From the NCBI RefSeq assembly GCF_017916325.1, contig NC_090148.1:423001-487000 (forward strand): a stretch of 64,000 nucleotides of DNA, in the 5' to 3' direction. The notes under the pieces are model-generated. The model searched no databases and was not told the origin of the DNA. It was given only the letters and a program-made list of their open reading frames with translations. Shown piece by piece: positions 41,293 to 50,757 of this stretch; position 1 is the stretch's first letter, and each line of letters begins with the position of its first letter. Position numbers and translations under genes: made by a program. The DNA comes from Leishmania martiniquensis (lineage: Eukaryota > Euglenozoa > Kinetoplastea > Trypanosomatida > Trypanosomatidae).

Positions 41293-43579
41293 GGTTAGCG
41301 GTATCTCCGCGAGTCTGCAGAGAGGGTGGTGGTGGTGGACGGACGGACAAGAGAGAGAGACGGCGGTAGAAAAGCGAATCGAGACAGAGAAGCGGAGATA
41401 CAAGCACACGTGTCACAGAGCTTGAGTGGAGAGGGGGCGTGTGTGTGTGTGTGTGTCTGTCTGTCTGCTTATATATATATTTGGTGAAGTGCGCTGGAAA
41501 AGTCCTTGTGATGGCCGTAGTAGTGGTGGTGGTGGTGCGAGTGGGAGTGTCCCAATAGCGGCCGCTGTTGGACAACTACAGAAGGGGCACGGCAAACGAA
41601 AAGGAAGAATCCGCCGAGAAACGGGGAGGTGTAGAGATCCCAATCGCAGGAGCACACACACATACACGCAATGAAGGGGCGTCGTCCAACCAAAACACCC
41701 AAACGCACCGATACAACGAAGCGAAAGTCTGTGCACCAGAGAAACGACGGACCTGCGATCAATACGCCCGTCCACCACAACACGAGAAAATGGGAAACCA
41801 CCCACAACGGTACAGCACACCAGAGAGAGGGCTCGCAGGAAGATGACTGGCGGCAGGAGAGGAAGAGAGAGAGGAGGAGGAGGAGGAGGGGGGAGGGAGC
41901 AGTGAAGCAATAGTGAAAGGGAGAGGGAGGAGTGGTCGATGTGCGAGAGAAAAGCATGATGGTCGCTGTGTGCCTGCCGCTGGCTCCAGTGAGAACAAAA
42001 CGCGCGAAAAAAATAGGAGTCCTGTGAGCGATCGAGGGATCAGAGGTCGAGAGAGAGAGAGGGCACAGCTTTCATCGCGCGAAGGCGGCAACGAGGTAAA
42101 GAGAGACGTAGTAGCATACAAAGCCACACAATCGTCCGGATCCACATATGTTTTCCCGTTGTCAGCCTATGCATTCTTTCGCAAAAATATGAACTAAAAG
42201 CTCCTCTCTGTCCCCCAGGCGAGTCACATCGCTGACTGCGTGATGCTAAGCAGCGGCAGACACACAGTACAGGAACGTCTTGACTCAGTCATCCGAGCGC
42301 GGCCTTTGCCTCGGAGTCTATCCGCTCGCTCGGCCGCTAGCTCCTCGCAGCCGCTACCATCATGTTCATCATCACGTGGCGCACGCATGGGTATGACTCA
42401 GGCTGCCCATCAAGTGAGCAGTGAGTGCGGGCTGGGACACCTTGGAGATGCGCTGGCACTTTTTTTACCGTATAAATGGTACAGATGCGCTCCCTGACGC
42501 AAGTCGCTTCGACGCCGCACCACACAGAATCTGGCCGCTGGCATCTGTAACGATGAACTGCTTTGGCATTCCAGTGTCCTAGATGCTCGACTCTGTCCCC
42601 CGCCCAAAGCTGCTCGGCAAGTGACCGTAAGATAGGAAGCCGGCCAGCTTCCTGACAGACTAAGAGACCCGACCCCCCCCCCCTCCCCTCTTGAGATGTG
42701 CCACGCACTGAGAGACGGCATCCACTCGCCGTTGTCACCAGGGACGCTGTCTAGAGGATGAGCATGGAAATGACCTCTTCGCCTGCTGCCTTCAACCGCT
42801 GCCACACAGCACCATCACAGCCTTTGCTGTTGTTGCTGTTTCCTATGGAGGCTGCAAAAGGCCCCCTAGTGAGGTGTCGGCCTCAGTCTCCGCGGCACCG
42901 ACCGCATTTCAACTCGCGCGTGTGTGTATGTGGAGGGAGAGAGAGAGGAGGGAGGAGGGAGGAGGAGGAGGCGTCTGCTTGTATGTGCGGGAGTGCGTTG
43001 AGACACCTTTGCCGTCTTCCGGTGTGTGTTTCTCTTTCTGTTCATTGGAGAGTCCTCACAGTCATTCTTATCGGGTTAATCGCTGCGTACACGCCGTGAG
43101 GGACACAGATGGCGCTAAGAGGGGGACAAAAAAAACTGATAAGCAAACCAGCAATCGAACGCCAGAGCGCAGGCGAACACACGACTGCCCATCACTCCAC
43201 GCTGCTGCCCCCCTTTGAGCACAACGAAACGGGCAAAAGAGAAATAGACGTGTATGCACTGATGACACACACGCGCTCATCTCTTTTCCGTCTTCTTTCC
43301 CTTCCGTCCCCGTCTCCACTTCTTTTTTTTTAAGGTATTCTCTGCTTCGGTGGACAAGTGGGAAGGATGTGGCTGAATGCGTCATGAATGGGCGCATTGC
43401 CGCCGCATCGCCTTGACGAAGAAGGAAAAGTGGTGTGGCGTAGCGATTCGGCTGAAAAAGGGATGAGCTGACGAGCACGCGCAGAGATGCAGAGAGGAGG
43501 GGGGGAGAGAAAGAGTAATGTCTGCTTCCCTTCACTTTTTCTGCTCCTCTCGCTATTCCTCTTCCCTCTCTTCGCACCG
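41293..43579. other. Spacer between RPC5 and EDC4-like genes
   Basis: This 2.3-kb spacer has no supportable gene. It holds a GT run (41441-41456), a short TA tract (about 41470-41480), a long purine run (41855-41900) and a compact block at about 42235-42760 that lacks purine bias, including a G-run of coding-strand sense at about 42676-42689. That block has the size of a SIDER-type element but shares no visible identity with the 298-bp repeat. Confidence 0.5.
41315..41360 (-). promoter_or_regulatory. Trans-splice acceptor of the EDC4-like gene
   Basis: The coding strand carries a long CT-rich tract (CTCTCTCTTGTCCGTCCGTC and a CCA repeat) ending CCCTCTCTGCAG, with the AG at 41316-41315. The annotated ATG is the first one downstream (22-nt 5' UTR). 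This rules out the longer in-frame extension. Confidence 0.7.
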
Positions 43580-45673
43580 CTAGTCGTTCATCAAGTTACC
43601 ACCCTTGATGTGCCAGAGTCTGCCGCCCGCCTTGAACTCCGCCACCTCAGCTACGACACGCTGTACCACAGCCTCCAACGGGCCAGACGCACCACCGGCA
43701 CGGCCCCGCAGTGCGGCAGATTCGGGCGGAGACGTCAAGCCGCGCGCCTGCACAACTTCTTCCAGCCGTTTCATGAGTGCCGCCATCTCAAACTGGCGCA
43801 GCTCCAGCACCACATGGAGAATGGCCGGCCGGTAGTAATCCACGAGCGGCTCCCCGACAGACTTGAGGATCCACGTGGCATCTGTGAATTTGTCGAGACA
43901 CTGCTGCAACGCCATGCTTAGCATCGCCTTAGTGGCGTTCGGGTACCGAGCTTCCTGTGCCTTGATCACAAGGTCTTTGACCCGCTGCTTATTGATAACG
44001 CCATGCTCTGCGAACAGCTCGCGAATGTAGTGTCGAATCGGCGCAATATCAGCCTCCTTGAAGCCTACCTCGGCACCTGAGACGGGGGAGGTGAAAGGCG
44101 AAGCGGATGCATTCACACCGCTTCCAGGGTGGCCACTCGCCATGGAACCTAGTGGAGAGGCGGTGGGCTGCGCCGCGTTTGCACCGCCATACGGGAATGT
44201 TGCGCCTGCCGTCATGCCCATCGCAGGCGGTGTACCGCGCGGGCGTAGGCACAGCTGCGGCACAGGTCGATCCGAGTTGATGTAAGGAATGTGCGCCATC
44301 ATCTGCGCGCAACGTCGGCGCCACGCCTCTTGCTGACTGGCTTCCTCGGCGGCGAAAGCAACTTTGAAATCGCGCTCTTGTGCCTCGCGTGCGGCGCGAT
44401 CTGCAGGGACGTACTTGAGCCGCCAGCGACGCTTGGATGGATCGGACTCTTCGGCGTTCAGCACTGCCACTGTTTCTAGAATATCCTTGATCGACCGCCG
44501 CGCGGCAGATGTTGTGACCAAGGCATTCAAATCGGCCCGCGCAATGCTGCCATCCTCGCTCTGGTAGAAAAGCGCCAAAATCACCTCCCGCAGCGCCGCG
44601 ACGGATCCGCGGAACTGATCACAGTACCGGCTAACCCATACACCGTGCAGCCACACACCACACGACTTCAACGCCTCCACCAGCTGCGCCTCTGGCACAG
44701 TCGCCATCGTCTTTACCATCTCGCTCGACGTGTATGGTACCGCCACGCCTTGAAGTATTGGTAACGTGAGGACGTGGCAGCGCTGAAGCAGCTGACTCGT
44801 CTGCTCGGCGACAGACTTTCGGTTGGCGAACCGGTGGATTATCATCGATGGGTGCGCCTCGGCGCCACCGGAAATGCCTCCCGATTGCAGAATTTCCGGA
44901 GGAAAGAGGCTATTTTCCACATTGACTGGCTCCAACGCAGCGCTTGGGCCGCCAATGATTCTTTCAAGAGTGGAGGAGCGCAGCCGGGAACGCATTGCCG
45001 AGCTCTCGACAGAGTCGGCACGAAAGAACTGTATCTCTTGCGCAGTCTCAGCCTCCTCGTTCAAGACGCGGCTGCGCTGGCGTCGCAACTCACGTTGAAT
45101 GCGATCTGCGGCGGCAAACCCAGGCATAATGGCAGAGTTTGCTTGGCTGCAAAATGCTTCAGCGACACGGGCGGCACAGATGGATGTTTCTGGAACACTC
45201 AACGAAGGGGTAAACTGCTGAATCGTCGAAACAGGAGTGAGATGGATCCCCTCGTGCGTAATGTAGCCCAGTACATAATTCGACTGCGGCGAAAAGGGCT
45301 GCGACTGCAGTGTGTAGTTGAATGTGTGGTGCCGCTGAAGCTCCATCTGACTCAACGAATCTGTGACAGATTCCGGCAAGGGCCGAAAGGAGGGTGAGCC
45401 AAATGTGTCCAACGAACATTTCATTGTTAGGCGCGAGCCTGGCTGGAGCACCGACAGGCCCTTCCTATGTGCCTGTGCGGCCTCACTTTCGTCACCTAAG
45501 GAGCAACTAGTGCTAAACAGCTTCACTTCGGTCGCTTCGTATGGCCGCTGCCTACGGCGCAGCGGGTACTGAAAAATATGAGCCTGGTTAACAAGCGCTG
45601 GCGAAGCGTACACATTGAACGAAGCCACAACCTCGTCATCCGCAATGTCAGCAGGGCAAGCACCGAGCTTCAT
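43580..45673 (-). CDS. RPC5: RNA polymerase III subunit RPC5 (POLR3E)
   Basis: The 697-residue protein starts at MKLGACPADI; the frame upstream has no ATG. The N-terminus carries the RPC5 signature: DDEVVASFNVYASPALV then AHIFQYPLRRRQRPYE (like human 'DPVVQEIDVYLAKSL...LFQYPVRP'), followed by SNYVLGYITHEGIHLTPVST (like 'YAAALYRQGELHLTPLHG') and QQFTPSLS. These parts form the dimerisation region with RPC4. The middle is helical and charged; the C-terminal 160 residues (from about 535) look like winged-helix repeats (IRHYIRELFAEHGVINKQRV; MALQQCLDKFTDATWILK). RPC5 with RPC4 is the TFIIF-like arm of Pol III, for initiation and termination on tRNA, 5S and snRNA genes in the nucleus. Codon use is slightly less GC-rich than most neighbours. 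Confidence 0.9.
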   Translation of the reverse strand: MKLGACPADIADDEVVASFNVYASPALVNQAHIFQYPLRRRQRPYEATEVKLFSTSCSLGDESEAAQAHRKGLSVLQPGSRLTMKCSLDTFGSPSFRPLPESVTDSLSQMELQRHHTFNYTLQSQPFSPQSNYVLGYITHEGIHLTPVSTIQQFTPSLSVPETSICAARVAEAFCSQANSAIMPGFAAADRIQRELRRQRSRVLNEEAETAQEIQFFRADSVESSAMRSRLRSSTLERIIGGPSAALEPVNVENSLFPPEILQSGGISGGAEAHPSMIIHRFANRKSVAEQTSQLLQRCHVLTLPILQGVAVPYTSSEMVKTMATVPEAQLVEALKSCGVWLHGVWVSRYCDQFRGSVAALREVILALFYQSEDGSIARADLNALVTTSAARRSIKDILETVAVLNAEESDPSKRRWRLKYVPADRAAREAQERDFKVAFAAEEASQQEAWRRRCAQMMAHIPYINSDRPVPQLCLRPRGTPPAMGMTAGATFPYGGANAAQPTASPLGSMASGHPGSGVNASASPFTSPVSGAEVGFKEADIAPIRHYIRELFAEHGVINKQRVKDLVIKAQEARYPNATKAMLSMALQQCLDKFTDATWILKSVGEPLVDYYRPAILHVVLELRQFEMAALMKRLEEVVQARGLTSPPESAALRGRAGGASGPLEAVVQRVVAEVAEFKAGGRLWHIKGGNLMND

Positions 45674-46457
45674 TGCCACTATAGCGTTCTCTCTCGGTAT
45701 GCCGTCCGAAAAACAAACAAGATGCTTGAGACTCCACCCGGTGACACTTAAAAGAAAAGCATCCTTTTAATTATTATCAGTTTCTTTTCTTGTGATCCTC
45801 TACCCAAATATTAGTGAGTGAGAGTAAGTAAAGAAAGCAAGCAGTAAAAATGTAAAGGCTACTTTATGAGAGTGACAACTGCTAATGAGGTGCTATCAGC
45901 TACAAAATCAGCTCAAATGGAGATGTTTCTCCTAATCTTATCAACCCCTGACAAATCGCTCATTTTTGAGGAAAGACACGCTGATAAGAGAGAGGGAGAG
46001 AGAGGTCCCTTTACTCTTCAGCGGAGAAAAATATTGTCTCAGCCTTCGGAGCACGTCTTTTGGCTGCTTGCCATGCATTTTTCCTTCGTCTCTTTTTTTC
46101 TTTCTCGAAGCAAGTGGCACAACAATCACTCTCCTATAGTACAAAAGGCTGAGTTACGATAACGCGTCCTTTTTTTTTCGTGCAGCAACCATCTCCCCCC
46201 CAAAACACCAACAAAGCAGTCACCTCAGCTTGCTTTGAGCAAATCGCGTGCTTCACATCATTCACATCGAGACAAAAGCTCAACTCTACCTCACGTTGTG
46301 TCTTCACCCTTTTCGAGCCAACATAAGATGGCAAAGGTCGAACTAGTCGCAGCAAGAGCACCTGTTGTTGCATGCAGACATGGAAGAAGAAGCCATGATA
46401 CGTTTTTCGAATCAGCATATGCAGAATAGGACAGAAACGCTATTCAATGCTAATGGA

Positions 46458-46489
<32 letters not shown>

Positions 46490-46674
46490 TCGCCCAAACA
46501 GTCGATAGGGGTAGAAAAACAAAAGACACACCAGGAGCATCGCAGAAGAAAACCTTATAAGCATGCGATCGGATCACATTTGGTTTCCTCAGAGCTAACG
46601 CGGTGCAGGCACACCGACACCGAACGTGCGTCTTTGTATTTTTTCTGCTTTGTATAGAAGACAAAATCCTTCAC
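45674..46674. other. AT-rich spacer between TM9 and RPC5 genes
   Basis: This 1-kb spacer is unusually AT-rich (20 of 60 bases are G or C in 45781-45840, against about 70% in nearby coding lines). It has an oligo-T at 46171-46178 and a (TA)n microsatellite at 46462-46490. No gene was recognised. It should contain the TM9 3' UTR and the RPC5 splice signal. Confidence 0.6.
46462..46490. repeat. (TA)n microsatellite
   Basis: An uninterrupted TA dinucleotide run of about 29 bases lies just past the TM9 stop codon, so it would be in the 3' UTR. It is the longest perfect TA tract seen in the window. Confidence 0.9.
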
Positions 46675-48444
46675 TCAGTCATTCTTGGCTTGTGCGTAAA
46701 TCGCTTTCACAAAGTAAGAGGCAGCAAAGTAACTCACTGTCCCGCCGATCAACGCTAAAAACAGCATAAGGGCGAAGCAATACGAGTAGTATACCACAAA
46801 CATGTACGTCCCGTGCATCGAGGTCCGGAAAAGATAAAAAAACACTGCGTAAGCAAAAACATATCCTGCGCAAGATGCTCCAAAGCCCATGGACATCCAC
46901 TTCCAGTAATGATTTTCAGTGGACAAAAGTACAAACGTCGCCACAATCGATACACACGCGGTTACGACGATGTAAAGGAATGTTGTAATGGCTAAAAATC
47001 CGTACAGGTGAAAAAGCTTGAATGACCAGATAGAGGGGAAGACAAAGGTAAATTCTATGAACACCGATATGAAAGGAAGCACGCCACTGGCCAACAGCAG
47101 GTAGCGAGGTGCTAGGAACTTCCGAGGTGGTCGCGGAATCAGCCTTGGAATTTGATTGACATGCGGAATATTTCTTCTTCGCTCCGTTCGCCGAAATACA
47201 TAACGGCTGCATAGCACGCCAGTGAGGCACAGCGGATATGCCACGAAGATCCACAAGAGCAGGACAATCATGACACCGTTGAGATAAGGAAGTTGCGATG
47301 ACCCATAAATTAGCGCGACCGTCGAAGAGGGAACGAACGCGGTCGCGTAAATCACTGGAACCAGAAGGAAAGTAGCATGAAAAGCACGAATCCACTTGGA
47401 CGCCATGTGCGGCGCCAGAAACCCACACCCCATGAATTGATATCCGGACACGTAGCCAGCAATGCCACTGGTAAAGACGTAGCCAAGGACAGTATAAGTG
47501 ACCAAGTTGTGGTTCATGGAGATGCGATAATTGGTCATTATGGACAGAAAAATGGCTAATGCTGCCAATAACAGAAGCTGCGTGCCGCACCCAAGGATGG
47601 CACAGAAGGTGCTAGTGTGCTGTGGCACCCTGAATACATCCGCGTACAGGCACCTCCACCCTGATTCGTCAATGATGTCATGTCCTTCGAAACGTACCTG
47701 CACCTCCCTTTCTGTTTTTGCGTGTTCAGAGCGGAGCGTTCGCGAAAAAATGAGCGTGATGACTGAGACCAGGAAAAGGACAATCAAAGCCGAATTGACA
47801 AGGGAGGCGAATCGCGTTCGTGAGCTGACATAGCGAGTGTCAAACACAGTCCAAAATCGATTGGCGTACTCCACGGTTGATGGTCTAAAAGCTACTGAGT
47901 ATGTAAGGGTGTACGTAGTATCACTTTCGAGCCTTGCCGGCAAGCCCGACTCAAGCGTGACGTTCACAATTTGATTTCTGTTCACACCAATGTGAAATGT
48001 GCGATGGAGGAAAATGAAAAATTCCTTGCCATCGGTTTCTTCGCCGATCGAACCCCATACTGGGAGGCCATCAATAGCTAGTTCGTAACGATAGTTTTCG
48101 CGGATCATATTGGTCAAGAGCGCTGCTTGATGCACGTTCACCTTGTACTTACACAAGACGGCGCCTTCTATGTTATGGTTGAATCGAATGTCTGTGGGTA
48201 AAGTCGAGGCGTGATCACCCGCAAGAAGCTCGCCGAGAGTGAGTGAGCGCTCATTTTCTCGCAATTGACAGCCAGGTATTTCTAAGTGGCGGTATGTCTC
48301 GTATGGGTTGGCACGTGGTCCCATTTTGTCAGCAAAGACTTTGATTTCGTCGCCATCTTCGTATGTATGCTTCGAATCGCCGGCAGCTGTTACGGAAAGT
48401 GCGCACGCAAGCGCTGCGACAGTTAGCAAAAGGTATAGGTTCAT
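46675..48444 (-). CDS. TM9SF: TM9SF/EMP70-family nonaspanin
   Basis: The protein has 589 residues. It starts at the first ATG behind acceptors only 2 or 17 nt upstream, which excludes the longer frame. A signal peptide (LYLLLTVAALACALSVTAAG, about 3-22) is followed by a luminal domain to about residue 215 with the EMP70 pattern (KVFADKMGPRANPYETYRHL; HNIEGAVLCKYKVNV). The first span is LVNSALIVLFLVSVITLIFS. After a cytosolic loop with the family's GWRCLYADVFR motif come eight more spans. The C-terminus ends KND, fitting the K-X-D/E COPI-binding Golgi-retention signal of this family. Nonaspanins sort membrane proteins in the Golgi and endosomes. Base composition is much less GC-rich than the neighbours (28 of 60 in 47041-47100) and spills into the flanking spacer. 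Confidence 0.93.
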   Translation of the reverse strand: MNLYLLLTVAALACALSVTAAGDSKHTYEDGDEIKVFADKMGPRANPYETYRHLEIPGCQLRENERSLTLGELLAGDHASTLPTDIRFNHNIEGAVLCKYKVNVHQAALLTNMIRENYRYELAIDGLPVWGSIGEETDGKEFFIFLHRTFHIGVNRNQIVNVTLESGLPARLESDTTYTLTYSVAFRPSTVEYANRFWTVFDTRYVSSRTRFASLVNSALIVLFLVSVITLIFSRTLRSEHAKTEREVQVRFEGHDIIDESGWRCLYADVFRVPQHTSTFCAILGCGTQLLLLAALAIFLSIMTNYRISMNHNLVTYTVLGYVFTSGIAGYVSGYQFMGCGFLAPHMASKWIRAFHATFLLVPVIYATAFVPSSTVALIYGSSQLPYLNGVMIVLLLWIFVAYPLCLTGVLCSRYVFRRTERRRNIPHVNQIPRLIPRPPRKFLAPRYLLLASGVLPFISVFIEFTFVFPSIWSFKLFHLYGFLAITTFLYIVVTACVSIVATFVLLSTENHYWKWMSMGFGASCAGYVFAYAVFFYLFRTSMHGTYMFVVYYSYCFALMLFLALIGGTVSYFAASYFVKAIYAQAKND

Positions 48445-49028
48445 TTCTAAGAAAAAATGAGCTGGGTGCAACAACAAAGAAAAAGATTTCGCTGTGATGC
48501 TTGCGCGGTAACAGCAGGCAATTGCATAGTCAAGGGAGAGAGAAAGGGGGATGTAAGGAGGCATAGGGGAAGTAGCTGGCTTCCTTTTTCCCAAGTCGGC
48601 CGGTGGAGGCGTTCTGCTTACGTCGCTTGAATTGCTTTAACGCGCTGGTGTTTGTGGCCATGCCTTCGCCTTTCCGGAAAAGGGGCTGGTGCTGGCTTTT
48701 TCCTCCTGTTCGGTTGGTGCTGTTGGGCCGGTGGTTTGGTGTGCGCTCTAAAGGTGGGGGCGCTTCTTTTCGGTGGCGGGTGCCCCTGCGTTTCTTTTGA
48801 GGGGGGTGCGGGGCCGTTGTCCTCGCTTTGGGCCCCGGGGGGGTTGGTCTTCGCGGGTTTTTTGCCGCTCCTCGTCGCGGCTTCCAGGGGCCTTGCCGGC
48901 GGGCGGATGCGGGGGGTGGGGCCGCCGGAGAGGCCGCGGGCCTGGGCGGCGCCGGGGCCCGGGGGCAGGGCCGGCGGCGTGGCGCGCGCCCCACGGGGCG
49001 GGGGGGGCCGCGCGCGCCACAGCGCCAG
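48445..49028. other. Extremely GC-rich, A-poor spacer between NAPE-PLD and TM9 genes
   Basis: The TM9 splice region occupies the left end. From about 48610 to 49028 the plus strand is nearly devoid of A and rich in G and T, then in G and C (54 of 60 bases are G or C at 48901-48960). This differs from every other spacer, where the plus strand is purine-rich. It directly abuts the stop codon of the NAPE-PLD gene. Open frames on both strands are composition artefacts. See findings for the artefact hypothesis. Confidence 0.7.
48447..48490 (-). promoter_or_regulatory. Trans-splice acceptor region of the TM9 gene
   Basis: The coding strand reads CTTTTTCTTTGTTGTTGCACCCAG, with the AG at 48463-48462, and a second candidate TTTTTTCTTAG with the AG at 48448-48447. 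Either gives a very short 5' UTR (17 or 2 nt) and leaves MNLYLLLT as the first ATG. Confidence 0.5.
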
Positions 49029-50222
49029 CTAGAACTCAACGAACCCGCCCATGGGAACCGCTTGGAATCTGCTCTCGTCGATTTGGGCGGCCGTGAGCGC
49101 CTCGCAAAGAACCTTTGGCGGCTCATCGAGTGCTTCGTCGGCAAGCTCGAAGGTGCCCCAGTGTACGGCGATCGCCTGCTGTATGCGCTGGTCCTGGAAG
49201 ATCTGCACCGCGTGCTCTGGGTCAACGTGGGCGCGCGCCATGAACCATCGCGGCGAATACGCCCCGATAGGGAGCGCGGCCATATTCATTGCGCCGAAGT
49301 GGGCGTAGATACTTGTGGAGACGTCTGGGTTGTACGCTGTGTCACCTGTGAAGAAGTACTTTTTATACCGGTTCCACGTCCGCTGCGCTTTCTCAAGAGC
49401 CTTGGCGGTGGGCTGGGTCCCGCTGGGGGCGACGATGGTGGGCTTCGCGTTCGTAGACGCCAGCTGCTGCTGCTGGCCTGGTTGCCAACCGATACACCAG
49501 CCGCACCACAGCACCTCATTACTGTCGAAGGCGCTGTGTTTTCCCCAGTGCTGGGCCGGCGTGCAACCCACCCGCACCCCTTTCACATCGCACGCCTCGT
49601 ACCAGTCCAGCGCGATGATAGACGCGGCCGGCACACCCCACTCTCGGAGGAAGCGGTCCAGCTTCAGTGGCACAACGAACTGGGCATCTGGGAAGCGGGC
49701 TGCAATGGCTTGGATGCTATGCTTGTCCATGTGGTCGTAGTGGTTGTGCGAGACGGTGACAATGTGGACTGGCGGGAGCTGCGACACTGTGGCGGCCGGC
49801 GGGAACCGGCGGGACGGTCCGACAAACGACAGCGGCGAGGCGCGCTGCGAGAAGATGGGATCGAAGAGGATGTTGATGCCATTGGCTAAGCACAGCAGCT
49901 GACTGGAGTGACCAATCCAGTACACTCGGTCCTTGGCCGGCTGCGCCTCGTCGTTGCCCCTGCTTGCTCGCCAGTGGGCCACCGACTCGGCCATGTCACA
50001 CGGCGCGTACCAGATCTTGCCGAACGCGCCATAGCCTCCTCTCGGCTTCGGGATGCCGTTGTACGCACGAGACAAAATCCACCGTACCACGTCCCCAGCG
50101 GGCGCCGTTGACGGCGGCGCTAGACCGAGATTCTTGAAGTGCTTCCCGTCCCTGTCGCGGTTTGACCAGTACGAGCCGATCGCCGCAAGCTTCGCGTATT
50201 CAAAGTTTGGCGTTGACTCCAT
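49029..50222 (-). CDS. NAPEPLD: NAPE-PLD-like metallo-beta-lactamase-fold phospholipase D
   Basis: The 397-residue protein starts at MESTPNFEYA. The metallo-beta-lactamase metal site is complete: SHNHYDHMD at about 158-166 (the HxHxDH motif), AQHWGKH, then FTGDTAY with the bridging Asp, and a final HWGTF. The stretch YSPRWFMARAHVDPEHAV matches the NAPE-PLD signature around 'EPRWFMxxxHVDPEEAV'. This family hydrolyses N-acyl-phosphatidylethanolamines to N-acylethanolamines and phosphatidic acid with a two-zinc centre. No signal peptide or span is evident, as in family members that associate peripherally with membranes. An Ala/Gln/Thr-rich insertion (about 250-280) replaces a surface loop. One out-of-frame ATG lies 11 nt before the start unless splicing occurs at the CAG at 50230-50228. 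Confidence 0.92.
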   Translation of the reverse strand: MESTPNFEYAKLAAIGSYWSNRDRDGKHFKNLGLAPPSTAPAGDVVRWILSRAYNGIPKPRGGYGAFGKIWYAPCDMAESVAHWRASRGNDEAQPAKDRVYWIGHSSQLLCLANGINILFDPIFSQRASPLSFVGPSRRFPPAATVSQLPPVHIVTVSHNHYDHMDKHSIQAIAARFPDAQFVVPLKLDRFLREWGVPAASIIALDWYEACDVKGVRVGCTPAQHWGKHSAFDSNEVLWCGWCIGWQPGQQQQLASTNAKPTIVAPSGTQPTAKALEKAQRTWNRYKKYFFTGDTAYNPDVSTSIYAHFGAMNMAALPIGAYSPRWFMARAHVDPEHAVQIFQDQRIQQAIAVHWGTFELADEALDEPPKVLCEALTAAQIDESRFQAVPMGGFVEF

Positions 50223-50757
50223 GGGGGCTGCATCAGCGGTACGCACACGCAACCTGTCCGCCGGTGTTGTTACCGGGGGCGGTGGTGTTATGTGCGCACA
50301 GAAGTGGAGGCGCGAAAAAAAAAGATAAATTTATGAGAAGGCTGCGTGAAGAGAGAAAAATGAAAAAAAAAAAACGAAAAAAGAACGACGGCGCCCGCGG
50401 TGGTAAAGAAGCGTCGATCTCCCCCCACCCGCGTGTTTGTGTGTGTGCTTTGCCGCCGTTGGGCTGTTGCAGCGCGCGGGGAGGACTGGAGGGGAAGCTG
50501 TCGGTGGCGCGGAGACGAAAGAGCGCGAGTGAGTACGACTTGGGTGAGAGGAACGGGGGGGGAGGGGGTAGAACGTAAACAATGGCAAAGGGTATCGGGC
50601 CACGCCACACGACGCAGCCGTGATGATGATGGCAGTAAGACGCCCGACAGCTTGGCGACGCGTGTCTGAGTGTCTGTGCGTGTGAGTAGGTGCGCCTATA
50701 CCTTCTCCTTTCTCCGTTGACAACGCTGTTGTTTCATGCACTTGGCTCGCTTGTTTA
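50223..50757. other. Spacer between the WD40 and NAPE-PLD genes
   Basis: A short 0.53-kb spacer. Its left part has oligo-A runs (50317-50325, 50363-50373) that are oligo-T on the coding strand, and an AG at 50255-50254, all suiting the NAPE-PLD splice region. No gene was recognised. Confidence 0.5.

Noticed and set aside
48530..49225. A 231-codon minus-strand open frame across the GC-saturated patch
   Set aside because: The protein is almost pure Pro/Arg/Ala/Lys, as expected of GC-saturated DNA, and it overlaps the end of the NAPE-PLD gene in another frame.
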